Shown one piece after another: positions 1 to 7,193 of a stretch of 64,000 bases of DNA. Numbering within the stretch: position 1 is the first letter of the stretch; every line of letters starts with the position of its first letter. The position numbers and the translations under genes are program-made. The notes under the pieces were generated by a model. The model searched no databases. It had not been told where the DNA came from and saw nothing but the letters and a program-made list of their open reading frames with translations. The DNA is from JAXMBX01 sp046349635 (GTDB lineage: Bacteria > Planctomycetota > Planctomycetia > Planctomycetales > Planctomycetaceae), in the NCBI GenBank assembly GCA_046349635.1, contig JAXMBX010000020.1, positions 17,736-81,735 on the forward strand, given 5' to 3'.

Positions 1-1075
1 TGTTTTGCTGGAAGAAACCTGTCAATGTCGTCATTCCCTTCGTCGACTCATTGACGACCAGTTCCGTCTCATCGACAGACAAGGCCTGGGCAAGCGTGAA
101 CGTCCGGAATGCATCCAGACGCGGGTCCGGAACCGGAGTTACATATTTTGATCGCTTGTCGATGAAATAGGCATAAGTATGCAGGATCGAATCGATCCCC
201 TCGGCATGTAACCGGTCCACCAGAGGTTTCCACGCCTCCCATCCCTTGGGCCAGATCTTGGGATCAAGCTGAAAATCCCCGAACCGAAAGAAAGAGCCAC
301 CCCCGTGATTGTCGACCTGGTTCACCCCCATCTGTTTCGTCAGCGAGATCCAGGACTCGAGTGTCGATTCGGTCAATGACCCAAAATTGAACATGTAGGA
401 ACCATGATTGAAGGGAATCTCCTCCGCCCAGGCTCCAGCGACACGGCACACTGGCAACTCGCTTTGTGTGGACAGCATCTTGCGCATCTCACCCAGGATT
501 TGGGACGGCGGTGCAGCGACAATCCCCGCCTTGGCTCCCGTAACTCCGAACCTTTCCAGGCATGACGCTCGCAGTTCCCTTTGCAGTACCGGTAGAGAAT
601 CGACGCGCGTCGCGAGATTTAGAGCGTGCACGCATGCACCAAAATCCTCGCTTTGGGTTCCGTTTAACTTCAGGGGAACGTTTACAAACGTCAGCTCATC
701 GAATCTTCGCCCCTCCACCGATTCCACACAGAACACGATCCCGGAAGAGACCGTATCAACGCGTACTTTTACTCGCACTCCCGCCGTATCAAATTCGAGT
801 AACAGCTGATTGCCAACCCGCTTCGCAGATGTCGGCTCAAAACCGTCCGTTCCAATCCGCAGCAATGAGCAAGTGGAGGGACGCTCGCTCGACAGGTAAT
901 CCACTCCGTGAGATCGGTCCGTGAATTCCAGGTTTCGCCCCTTGGACGAAATAACGTAACGGAATTGTGGAGCCTCGAAGACGATGCGTTCCGCAGTGTC
1001 CGCATTTACAGACAACGGCAATTGTCCGGCCGCAAATAACAGCAAAAAAACGGCCGCACGTGAAAGGTCACGCAT
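1..1075 (-). CDS. Secreted glycosidase-like TIM-barrel protein, 3' end beyond the window
   Basis: An uninterrupted minus-strand frame runs from an ATG at 1075 to the left edge (358 codons), so only the N-terminal part is present. It opens with a typical signal peptide (MRDLSRAAVFLLLFAAGQ, cleavage probably after VNA). A beta-rich segment follows (FRYVISSKGRNLEF, with repeated strand-like stretches to about residue 180). After about residue 215 the sequence resembles a (beta/alpha)8 barrel (NHGSYMFNFGSLTES, GVNQVDNHGGGSFFRFGD, GIDSILHTYAYFID). This plan of a beta-sandwich followed by a barrel resembles alpha-galactosidase-like glycoside hydrolases, but no catalytic residue can be assigned without the missing half. 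No start further upstream is supported. Its base composition looks less GC-rich than genes to the right, which fits a position inside a transferred segment that ends at the tRNA fragment near 1448. Family assignment is tentative. Confidence 0.7.
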   Translation of the reverse strand, partial: MRDLSRAAVFLLLFAAGQLPLSVNADTAERIVFEAPQFRYVISSKGRNLEFTDRSHGVDYLSSERPSTCSLLRIGTDGFEPTSAKRVGNQLLLEFDTAGVRVKVRVDTVSSGIVFCVESVEGRRFDELTFVNVPLKLNGTQSEDFGACVHALNLATRVDSLPVLQRELRASCLERFGVTGAKAGIVAAPPSQILGEMRKMLSTQSELPVCRVAGAWAEEIPFNHGSYMFNFGSLTESTLESWISLTKQMGVNQVDNHGGGSFFRFGDFQLDPKIWPKGWEAWKPLVDRLHAEGIDSILHTYAYFIDKRSKYVTPVPDPRLDAFRTFTLAQALSVDETELVVNESTKGMTTLTGFFQQN

Positions 1076-1334
1076 CTTGGTTCCCCCATCTGATAGCCCC
1101 CGAACCCGTTCGGTCTAATCAATCTCGAAGAAACTTCGATTCTAAGACGCTCTCCGTGAAGTGAAAAGAATAATCACCCAATTGCCGCTTCATGCACGGA
1201 CTTGACAATGACAGGCAGACACGTCCCCACGGTGACTTCTCCGTTACGGTCAAGACAGGTGCTTCATGGTCTCGCCACTCTTCCCGTTCGCAGTCTTCTC
1301 CCTGGAGTCATGCCCCCGGCTCATTACCTCCAAA

Positions 1335-1355
1335 GTGTAGCCATTGTGTAGCCAT
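1335..1355. repeat. Tandem 10-bp direct repeat with 11-bp period
   Basis: GTGTAGCCAT occurs at 1335-1344 and again at 1346-1355, one helical turn apart, about 95 bp left of the tRNA-Phe fragment. Short, helically phased direct repeats beside an attachment site are typical of integrase arm-type binding sites. That reading is an inference from position. Confidence 0.4.
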
Positions 1356-1447
1356 CTCCAGAGATTCCGATGGAAACCGTGTTGATTGGTAGATTTAATT
1401 TCCCGCAAAATACCGCTGAATGGACGCTATGGACATTTTTGGGTCAA

Positions 1448-1490
1448 ACTGAAAATCCTAGTGTCGCCGGTTCAATCCCGGCCCTGTCCA
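1448..1490 (+). other. 3' half of a tRNA-Phe gene (attachment-site scar)
   Basis: The sequence reads as the anticodon loop CTGAAAA with anticodon GAA, the 3' strand of the anticodon stem (TCCTA), a variable loop, a perfect T-arm (GCCGG-TTCAATC-CCGGC), and the 3' acceptor strand CCTGTCC with discriminator A. Upstream of the anticodon loop the homology stops. The bases before it (GGTCAAA) do not pair with TCCTA, and there is no D-arm and no matching 5' acceptor strand, so no functional tRNA is encoded. A break in the anticodon loop with retention of the 3' half is the usual product of tyrosine-recombinase integration into a tRNA gene. Confidence 0.75.
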
Positions 1491-1520
1491 CTTCGCGTCA
1501 GAAACGACGCTAAAAACATG

Positions 1521-1566
1521 AAAACGGCATCTCAGGGAGTAGTTCCCCGAGATGCCGTTTTTTTTG
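1521..1566 (+). terminator. Rho-independent terminator downstream of the tRNA fragment
   Basis: A 13-bp perfect stem (AAAACGGCATCTC with GAGATGCCGTTTT) encloses a smaller GGGA/TCCC hairpin and is followed by a run of Ts. It lies 31 bp after the tRNA 3' end, so it is probably the original terminator of the tRNA gene. Confidence 0.85.
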
Positions 1567-1734
1567 GGGAAGTCCAGGGGTAAGCGAAATGGCCGCACGG
1601 AGAGCAGTCCGAGAAGGACAAGGCTGTCAAAAGAAAGACGCCACGTAAGTCTGTGCCTCGTGGTGCGAACACGAGAGAAAAACCAGCGTAGCGTCAGCCG
1701 GGAGGTTTGCGCTTGGCCTGGCCACCACTTCTAA

Positions 1735-2247
1735 TCAACTTTTCGTAGCGGTGACATTAGGGAAAATCTCAGTTGCGCCATTTTCCTTAATGACCCACTT
1801 GGCAGAAAAGTGATTGGGATCTGTCTGAGTGATAATGCTCTTCCACCGGACAGGATCGTGCGGCTGATCAGGGAGGATTCTCGTGTAATGAAACTTGAGG
1901 ACGAGCTTGTCCCCTTTCACATGAGCGACATCCGTAGGAGGGCTGGGATCCACTTGTTCTCCCTGATGAAGTGTGAGTAGCAACTTGGCCTGCACACTGC
2001 TGCCGTCTTGAACAATTCCATATTTTACGTCTGGGTTATTCGTCTGCCAGTCTCCGGCGAAATTCGCGGGGGAGCCGGCATGCGGAGCCTGGTGGGCATG
2101 GTGGGACGAAGCCGAGAGAAGGAGTCGGGATTCGCAGGTTTCCGCGGAAGAGGCTAATGCAGAAGAACGACGAGAGGCAAAGGGAGAGTGGAACCAGTTG
2201 AAGATGTGCATGATTTGGCCCGGGGTAAGAGTGATGGGGTTAAACAC
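1735..2247 (-). CDS. Hypothetical protein with LEPR-XLL-like N-terminal motif
   Basis: The protein has 170 residues from the first start, or 158 from the Met at 2211 (MHIFNWFHSPF). About residues 33-47 (SSAETCESRLLLSASS) resemble the E-x-R-x-LLSA motif at the N terminus of many planctomycete surface and secreted proteins (LEPR-XLL type). The rest, rich in beta-strand-like and charged segments, contains a GDW...NNPDVKYGIVQDG stretch and resembles a small extracellular beta domain; no enzyme motif is visible. It stands alone on the minus strand, with a long spacer upstream. Function unknown. Export is inferred from the motif, because no classical hydrophobic signal peptide is seen. Confidence 0.7.
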   Translation of the reverse strand: MFNPITLTPGQIMHIFNWFHSPFASRRSSALASSAETCESRLLLSASSHHAHQAPHAGSPANFAGDWQTNNPDVKYGIVQDGSSVQAKLLLTLHQGEQVDPSPPTDVAHVKGDKLVLKFHYTRILPDQPHDPVRWKSIITQTDPNHFSAKWVIKENGATEIFPNVTATKS

Positions 2248-2446
2248 AGAATTGAAAAGAGAATATCCGAGGGAATCGCCTCAGGCGTTGGCTGCGCCCG
2301 CGGCGTTAAAATTCACAGGATGAACAGGGGAGAAGTACTAATCTGCCGGATCGTAAAGGAAGGCCGAAAGGACGTGCAAGAAAAAACGGTCAGACCTATG
2401 CAAAAGTAATTCTCAAGAAAAGAGAGGGTGCGAGGCATTCTAAATT

Positions 2447-2488
2447 GGCAGCCAGAGACCCCCGCGCGGATCTCTGGGGGTGGCTGCC
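2447..2488. repeat. Imperfect inverted repeat in a gene-free stretch
   Basis: GGCAGCCA (2447-2454) pairs with TGGCTGCC (2481-2488), and an inner CCCCC/GGGGG pairing is possible with an asymmetric GAGA bulge. There is no T-run, so a terminator is not supported. Nothing else was recognised in the 404 bp between 2248 and 2651. Confidence 0.4.
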
Positions 2489-2651
2489 GCAAAGCGTTCG
2501 GTCAACTGTTAGGTGCCCCCCGCCCCTTTAAGCCTGTGCCGACCCGTTTGCGTCTGAGCGGACAACGCCTGCGGGGCCTGCCTGTTTTTGTTTTGGGAGG
2601 ATATAGTGCCTAAGGAATCTGGTACTAACTCGATTCTGCACATCTGCGAAA

Positions 2652-3212
2652 ATGCTCAAATACCTGGCGCCGCGAATCAGAATGTCGGATCTCCCTGCGA
2701 TGGTCCTTGCAGCACTGGCAGGGGGGGCAATCGCGGGTCTGAATGGCATTCTGCACGACAACATCACCTACTCCATCTCGCCCGAGTATTTCACCAAGCT
2801 GAAATTCAATCAGTTTCGGTATGCGGATCTGGGGCTTGGTGACAGAGCCTATGCTTCCACGATCGGATTTCTGGCCACATGGTGGGTCGGCGCTATCGCG
2901 GCGTGGTTTCTTGCTCGTCGTCTCGTTCCCAACCAGCCACGTCCGATCGCATTTCGGCAGATTGCCCAGGGGTTTCTCTGCGTTCTGGCGTTTGGATTCT
3001 GCTTCGGGCTGATCGGATTTCTCTATGGCCTGTGGCGTGGCCCTGATGCCGACTATTCCCTCTGGGAGGGGGCGTTCCAGCAATACGACATTGTCCACAA
3101 GTGGTCCTTTGTCCGTGTTGCCTACATCCACAACGCCGGCTATCTCGGTGGACTCCTCGGCTTGATCACCGCATTGCTGCTCATCCGCCCCCAACGAAAC
3201 ACGCCGGCTTAA
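2652..3212 (+). CDS. Hypothetical integral membrane protein
   Basis: A protein of 186 residues with about four hydrophobic segments: residues 14-30 (PAMVLAALAGGAIAGL), 70-88 (IGFLATWWVGAIAAWFLA), 103-128 (GFLCVLAFGFCFGLIGFLYGL), and 160-178 (GYLGGLLGLITALLLI). The loop between the first two is long and tyrosine-rich. No catalytic or transport motif was recognised. An alternative start is the Met at 2682; neither start has a convincing ribosome-binding site. No operon partner is close, since the next gene starts 265 bp downstream. Function unknown; the membrane location is a direct reading of the hydrophobic pattern. Confidence 0.75.
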   Translation: MLKYLAPRIRMSDLPAMVLAALAGGAIAGLNGILHDNITYSISPEYFTKLKFNQFRYADLGLGDRAYASTIGFLATWWVGAIAAWFLARRLVPNQPRPIAFRQIAQGFLCVLAFGFCFGLIGFLYGLWRGPDADYSLWEGAFQQYDIVHKWSFVRVAYIHNAGYLGGLLGLITALLLIRPQRNTPA

Positions 3213-3477
3213 TCGATCACTGTCTGCCGACGCTCCAGGCTGGCAGATAGTGCATCACGGTCGCGGCTCCGCTTTTCTTTCCTGGTGGTGAGATTCGCCC
3301 TTTTCGCAGAGCACTCCGATCCTGCCACGGACCTCTCCCGCCGCCGATCCCTTTGAAGAATCTCTCTCTTCAATTCTCCCCGCTGCCCGTTCCGGAACGG
3401 AAACTGCAGAATGGTTCCTCCAGACCGGATGCGGTTAAGTGGGCCATCGGTTCTCAGATTTCTTAAGGGAGGCTGTC

Positions 3478-3798
3478 ATGCCACGCGGGGACAAATCCAA
3501 GTACACGGACAAGCAAAAACGGCAGGCGGAACATATCGAAGAAGGGTACGAAAAGCGGGGGGTCAAAAAGCAGGAAGCCGAACGCCGCGCCTGGGCGACG
3601 GTCAACGACATGACCGGCGGGGGGACGAACGAGGGGGGATCCGGACGGGGGAAAGCGACAAATACCCGTGCCGCCAAAAAGGGGGGAAATATTGGCGGGG
3701 CCCATTCCGCAGCTCGGCCCGCTGCCGCGCGGTCTGCCTCGGCGAAAAAAGCGGCTCGCACCCGGGCCGCCCATAAAGCGGGTTCACGTGGGCGTTAA
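3478..3798 (+). CDS. Small basic KGG/plasmid-stabilisation-like stress protein
   Basis: A protein of 106 residues starting at ATG 3478, preceded by a good Shine-Dalgarno sequence (AAGGGAGG). The N-terminal half (MPRGDKSKYTDKQKRQAEHI, then EEGYEKRGVKKQEAERRAWATVN as a continuous helix-rich segment) matches a widespread family of short hydrophilic proteins often annotated as plasmid stabilisation proteins. The C-terminal half is a low-complexity Gly/Ala/Arg/Lys tail (AAKKGGNIGGAHSAARPAAARSASAKKAARTRAA, split here only by residue type), which looks able to bind nucleic acid. Relatives commonly sit beside YciF, Dps or ChaB-like stress genes, and here a DUF892 gene follows at 3875. A role in desiccation or oxidative stress is therefore inferred. 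No plasmid maintenance role is implied. Confidence 0.8.
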   Translation: MPRGDKSKYTDKQKRQAEHIEEGYEKRGVKKQEAERRAWATVNDMTGGGTNEGGSGRGKATNTRAAKKGGNIGGAHSAARPAAARSASAKKAARTRAAHKAGSRGR

Positions 3799-3874
3799 CT
3801 CGATTCTCAACACACTCGATTCTAAACCAAGCGCTGACTCAACACTGACACATCACTGAAAGGGATGTTGCATC

Positions 3875-4369
3875 ATGAAAAAGCTGTCGACACTGGACGA
3901 TCTGTTTGTGCATGGACTCAAGGATATCTACAACGCGGAAAAACAGTTGGTCAAGGCTCTCCCGAAGATGGCCAAGGCCGCGAATTCGGAAGACTTGAAA
4001 GCCGGTTTTGAAGAGCACCTGGAACAAACGCGTGAGCATGTCAATCGGCTGGAGAAAATCTTCAAGAGTCTGGACGTGGCCGCGCGGGGGATCAAATGCG
4101 CCGCGATGGAAGGACTGGTCGAAGAGGGGGGAGAGATGATCGACGAAGAGGCCGAACCCGCCGTCCGCGACGCCGGCCTGATCGCCGCGGCCCAGAAGGT
4201 GGAACACTACGAAATCGCCACCTACGGTACGCTCGCCACTTACGCCGACCAACTGGGGTATGACAAAGCGGCCGGTTTGCTCCGCCAGACCCTGGAAGAA
4301 GAGAAGGAGACCGACCAGAAATTGACAGAACTCGCCATGTCGGAAATCAATCAGGAGGCGGAAGTCTGA
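3875..4369 (+). CDS. YciF/YciE-type ferritin-like protein (DUF892)
   Basis: A protein of 164 residues that begins with the family signature for this four-helix bundle (LDDLFVHGLKDIYNAEKQL, residues 6-24). Acidic and His residues that can form the di-iron centre include the EKQL helix, EEHLEQTREH (residues 46-55), and VEHYEIATYGTL (residues 109-120). The length fits DUF892/PF05974 proteins, which are ferritin-like and linked to stress. It follows the small KGG-like gene by 76 bp, is closed by a strong terminator at 4412-4453, and precedes a second ferritin-like gene, so this is an iron/oxidative stress neighbourhood. Its cytoplasmic location follows from the lack of a signal peptide. The exact substrate is unknown. 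Confidence 0.92.
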   Translation: MKKLSTLDDLFVHGLKDIYNAEKQLVKALPKMAKAANSEDLKAGFEEHLEQTREHVNRLEKIFKSLDVAARGIKCAAMEGLVEEGGEMIDEEAEPAVRDAGLIAAAQKVEHYEIATYGTLATYADQLGYDKAAGLLRQTLEEEKETDQKLTELAMSEINQEAEV

Positions 4370-4411
4370 TTCCCCTCTGAGCTGAGTCCCAGGAAGTGAG
4401 TTCTTCACTTC

Positions 4412-4453
4412 AGTCGTACCTTCCCGGATTCCCGCGAAGGTACGACTCTTTTT
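4412..4453 (+). terminator. Rho-independent terminator after the DUF892 gene
   Basis: An 11-bp perfect stem (AGTCGTACCTT / AAGGTACGACT) with a 14-base loop is followed by CTTTTT. It lies about 40 bp downstream of the stop codon. Confidence 0.9.
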
Positions 4454-4595
4454 GTGCGCCTGCAGCGAGAAGAGTGCTTAGGGAAGGCCTCAAACCCTCC
4501 ACAGACACAAACCACACTCTCCAAAAACAACCATGGTCTCCCATCGCGCAGACTGGTTTCCACGGCAACAGAGTCTTACGAAACCCTCGACGTGA

Positions 4596-4607
4596 AAAAT
4601 CGATTTT
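4596..4607. promoter_or_regulatory. 12-bp palindrome upstream of the ferritin-like gene
   Basis: AAAATCGATTTT is a perfect palindrome about 165 bp upstream of the ferritin-like start, in an otherwise featureless 318-bp leader. It could be an operator. There is no second copy to support this. Confidence 0.25.
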
Positions 4608-4771
4608 CAGTGGAATTCGCCACTGGCATAGCGATTGCGAGAACAGGGCTTACGACCGCGGAAGTGACGCACAAGACTGAGCCTTTCCGTTCCCGTGGTT
4701 GACTGAACGACTCACGTCCCTGGGAAGACCGGACAAACCCCGGCAAAAAAGACACAGACAAGGAGACGAAC

Positions 4772-5290
4772 ATGGCGACCGTCCAACAAAAGAAACAGGG
4801 GAGTACCGACCAGGAAGTCGCCCCGGATCAAATGAACATCACGCGTGAAGAATTAATCGATGAATTGAACGAAGATCTTTCCCGCGAATACCAGGCAATC
4901 ATCGCTTATGTGAACTATTCGCAGGTCCTCAAAGGGGCGGAATACATGCACATTGCCAAGGAACTGGAAAAGCATGCCGGCGAAGAACTGCAGCACGCAC
5001 TGATGATCGCCAAGCAGATTGACTATCTCGGCGGAATGCCGACGGTCGTGGCGAAGGAAGTCAAAGTCTCTGACGATCCCAAATCGATGCTCAAGTTCGA
5101 TCTCGATAACGAAGTTGAGACGATCAAGAACTATCGCCTGCGGGTCAAGCAGTGCGAAGCGCTGGGGGAATATGCGATCGCGGAAAACCTGCGCCAGATC
5201 ATCACTCAGGAACAGGATCATCAAATTGAACTGGCGACGGCGCTCGGGATCGATGCCCCGGCCAAACAGACCGCACAAAACCGGGATTGA
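4772..5290 (+). CDS. Ferritin-like / bacterioferritin-type protein
   Basis: A protein of 172 residues with a good ribosome-binding site (AAGGAG) before ATG 4772. A polar N-terminal tail of about 22 residues leads into four helices. The iron-ligand pattern is visible as LSREYQAIIAYVNYSQ (residues 35-50), ELEKHAGEELQHALMIAKQI (residues 64-83, the ExxxHxxEExxH-like helix), and EQDHQIELATALG near residues 148-160. This arrangement is that of the ferritin/bacterioferritin/Dps superfamily, which oxidises Fe(II) and stores iron or protects DNA. No haem-binding Met is evident, so bacterioferritin in the strict sense is unproven. It is read as part of a stress regulon with the DUF892 gene and the small membrane peptide that follows. 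Confidence 0.9.
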   Translation: MATVQQKKQGSTDQEVAPDQMNITREELIDELNEDLSREYQAIIAYVNYSQVLKGAEYMHIAKELEKHAGEELQHALMIAKQIDYLGGMPTVVAKEVKVSDDPKSMLKFDLDNEVETIKNYRLRVKQCEALGEYAIAENLRQIITQEQDHQIELATALGIDAPAKQTAQNRD

Positions 5291-5358
5291 TGGCCGCCCG
5301 CTTCAGACACGAGCCATTGCTTTAACACACAAAATCTAAAACGAAATGAGAGGATATC

Positions 5359-5478
5359 ATGCTGGAAATGACCACACTGCTCGCCGCCGCTGACTACTCC
5401 CTGATTTACCTGCTGGGTGGGGGCGGAATCGTCGGTGCGATTGTGATTTTCTTCGTCGCGAAGATGCTCGGAAAATAA
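5359..5478 (+). CDS. 39-residue membrane peptide
   Basis: A short frame from ATG 5359 to TAA 5478 with a good ribosome-binding site (GAGAGGA). It encodes an N-terminal MLEMTTLLAAADYS, then one Gly-rich transmembrane helix (LIYLLGGGGIVGAIVIFFVA), and ends in the basic tail KMLGK. It is 68 bp after the ferritin-like gene and is followed by a strong terminator at 5561, so it is probably co-transcribed with that gene. No family was recognised. The features supporting a real gene are the ribosome-binding site, the single clean membrane span with a positive C-terminal end, and its place inside a terminated unit. Confidence 0.65.
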   Translation: MLEMTTLLAAADYSLIYLLGGGGIVGAIVIFFVAKMLGK

Positions 5479-5560
5479 AGGGTGCAATCTCGGCGGGGAC
5501 AACCTGCCGATTTCACCCGAACCCTCCAGAATTCCAGATCCGCTTCGAATTCTGTGTGTC

Positions 5561-5602
5561 ATGACGGCACTGGAACGGACGTTCCCGTGCCGTCATTTTT
5601 TT
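5561..5602 (+). terminator. Rho-independent terminator ending the ferritin-like unit
   Basis: A long stem (ATGACGGCAC / GTGCCGTCAT, continued inside by GGAACG / CGTTCC with one mismatch) is followed by TTTTTT. Confidence 0.92.
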
Positions 5603-5704
5603 GTGCTCCAACCAGAACTCACTCCGATCTGATCCCGCTTGACGGGTCTGGAGGGGGGTGGATAATGGAGTCATCGTCAGGCCAGCGGTTAGGAGTTCGT
5701 GCGC

Positions 5705-7096
5705 ATGAGCCGTTTCATTTTGAGAGGAATGATCGCCACCCTGTTGGGATGCGGGGTGGTCGGCAGCCAGGGTTTGTTAGCCCAAGGGATTTACCCGGGT
5801 AATTACCGGGTGACTTACCCGGGGAGCTATCCTCTCGTCTACGGACCGACCGGCAGACCCTACGGCCCCACCCAGGCGCACTATCAATATCAACGTCAGT
5901 ATGGCCATCCCTGGCAGGGGGATGGAGTTCATCCTCCCGCACCGGCTCCTGATCCCAATGGCACCCCCGCAGGCTTTGCCTTCGTCGCGGCTCCCTTTCA
6001 TGGGAATCCCTATGCCCCGTATGGCCTTGGCATTGGGGCCAATTATCCGGGGTTCTTTCCCGGCGTGGTCGGAGGATACGGTTATGGGGGGTATGGCTAC
6101 GGTTATCCACCCTACGGCTTTGGTTATGGATTTCCTCCCTATGTCATGAGCATGGGGGGCTACGTGAACGCGCCGTTCGGATTCAGTCCGGTCCCAGGCG
6201 CGGTCTCCGTGCAACCCGCTCCGTTGACCAACAAAGAGCAGCAGATCGTCAGCCCGGGCGGAAAATTCTGGCAGAAGAACCAGCCCAAGGTGGCCTCGCC
6301 GCAAGAGAAGGAACAGGCTGCCAGACTGCTCGCCGAAGGGGATCAGCACCTCCGCGCCCGCCGGGCGAGTGAGGCGATTCAATCCTATCAACAGGCGGCG
6401 CAACTGGCGGACGATCAAGCCGCGCCTCATCTCCGGCTATGCATCGCCTGGGCCGCCTTGAGGAACTATCGGGAATCTGTCACCGAGTTGAAACGGGCCG
6501 TCGCCCGCGATCCCTCCCTCCCTGTCACCGGCAACTCTCCCCTCGACATTCTCGGACAAGACCAGAAATCGACGGTCGACTTCCTGTTGCAGTCGGTCGC
6601 GCAATGGGCGCGTGAAGATATTCGGGATGCGGACCGCCTGTTCCTGATCGGCGCGATGCTGCAACTGACGGGCGATCCCGAACGGGCCACGATCCCGCTG
6701 CAATCGGCCGCTCGTCTGACTCAGGGGGCGAGTCACGTCATGGCGTTCCTGAACGCCAACCAGCAACAGATCCAGCAGGTAGGAAACAAGCAACCAGCGG
6801 CGGCCCCAGTGACCGGGCCCGAAGAACAGCCGACCCAGGAGCCGGTTGTCCAGCAAGTCCCCAAGCGGCTGCCATCGCCACCCAAGCCCGCTGCGGATGA
6901 CAATCAGCCGGTTCCTGTCCCCAAGCGCGGATCGACTCCTTCGGAACAGCCCAAGAAACAAGAACCCGCCGCACCCCAACCGCCCCCCGCCAAGGCCGAA
7001 GAACAGCCGGAGCAACCGGTGGCTCCAACCAAGGCGGAGGAAAAAGCGGACGAGAACGAGAGTGGCCCGGTCCTCCCGAATCCGTCAGGAAATTGA
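5705..7096 (+). CDS. Secreted TPR protein with Gly/Tyr-rich and Pro-rich regions
   Basis: A protein of about 463 residues. ATG 5705 is preferred over GTG 5699 because the AGGAG at 5691-5695 is correctly spaced only for the ATG. A signal peptide (ILRGMIATLLGCGVVGSQGLLAQ) is followed by a low-complexity Tyr/Gly/Pro segment to about residue 175 (repeats such as GYGYGGYGYGYPPYGFGYG). A helical region (about residues 195-345) contains TPR-like units (LLAEGDQHLRARRASEAIQS, then AAPHLRLCIAWAALRNYRES). The C terminus is rich in Pro/Lys/Glu. TPRs mediate protein binding, so a scaffold at the cell surface or in the periplasm is likely. It lies just upstream of the DUF1549/DUF1553 gene on the same strand. 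No enzymatic motif is seen. Confidence 0.88.
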   Translation: MSRFILRGMIATLLGCGVVGSQGLLAQGIYPGNYRVTYPGSYPLVYGPTGRPYGPTQAHYQYQRQYGHPWQGDGVHPPAPAPDPNGTPAGFAFVAAPFHGNPYAPYGLGIGANYPGFFPGVVGGYGYGGYGYGYPPYGFGYGFPPYVMSMGGYVNAPFGFSPVPGAVSVQPAPLTNKEQQIVSPGGKFWQKNQPKVASPQEKEQAARLLAEGDQHLRARRASEAIQSYQQAAQLADDQAAPHLRLCIAWAALRNYRESVTELKRAVARDPSLPVTGNSPLDILGQDQKSTVDFLLQSVAQWAREDIRDADRLFLIGAMLQLTGDPERATIPLQSAARLTQGASHVMAFLNANQQQIQQVGNKQPAAAPVTGPEEQPTQEPVVQQVPKRLPSPPKPAADDNQPVPVPKRGSTPSEQPKKQEPAAPQPPPAKAEEQPEQPVAPTKAEEKADENESGPVLPNPSGN

Positions 7097-7193
7097 ACCC
7101 GGGAATTGAAACGGGAAGTTGAACCGGAAATTAGATCGGCGAGATAAAAACGCCGGGAAATTGACAACGACGACGGGACCCGCGGACCGTAGA

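Noticed and set aside
408..924. Plus-strand frames at 408-809 and 562-924
   Set aside because: They overlap the minus-strand signal-peptide protein, which has clear domain-like sequence; the plus frames have none.
1192..1392. A 66-residue open frame, possibly an integrase remnant
   Set aside because: No recombinase motif (R..H-x-x-R..Y) is visible on either strand; it appears to be chance.
1418..1490. A complete tRNA gene
   Set aside because: There is no D-arm, no 5' acceptor strand, and the anticodon stem does not pair. Only the 3' half is present.
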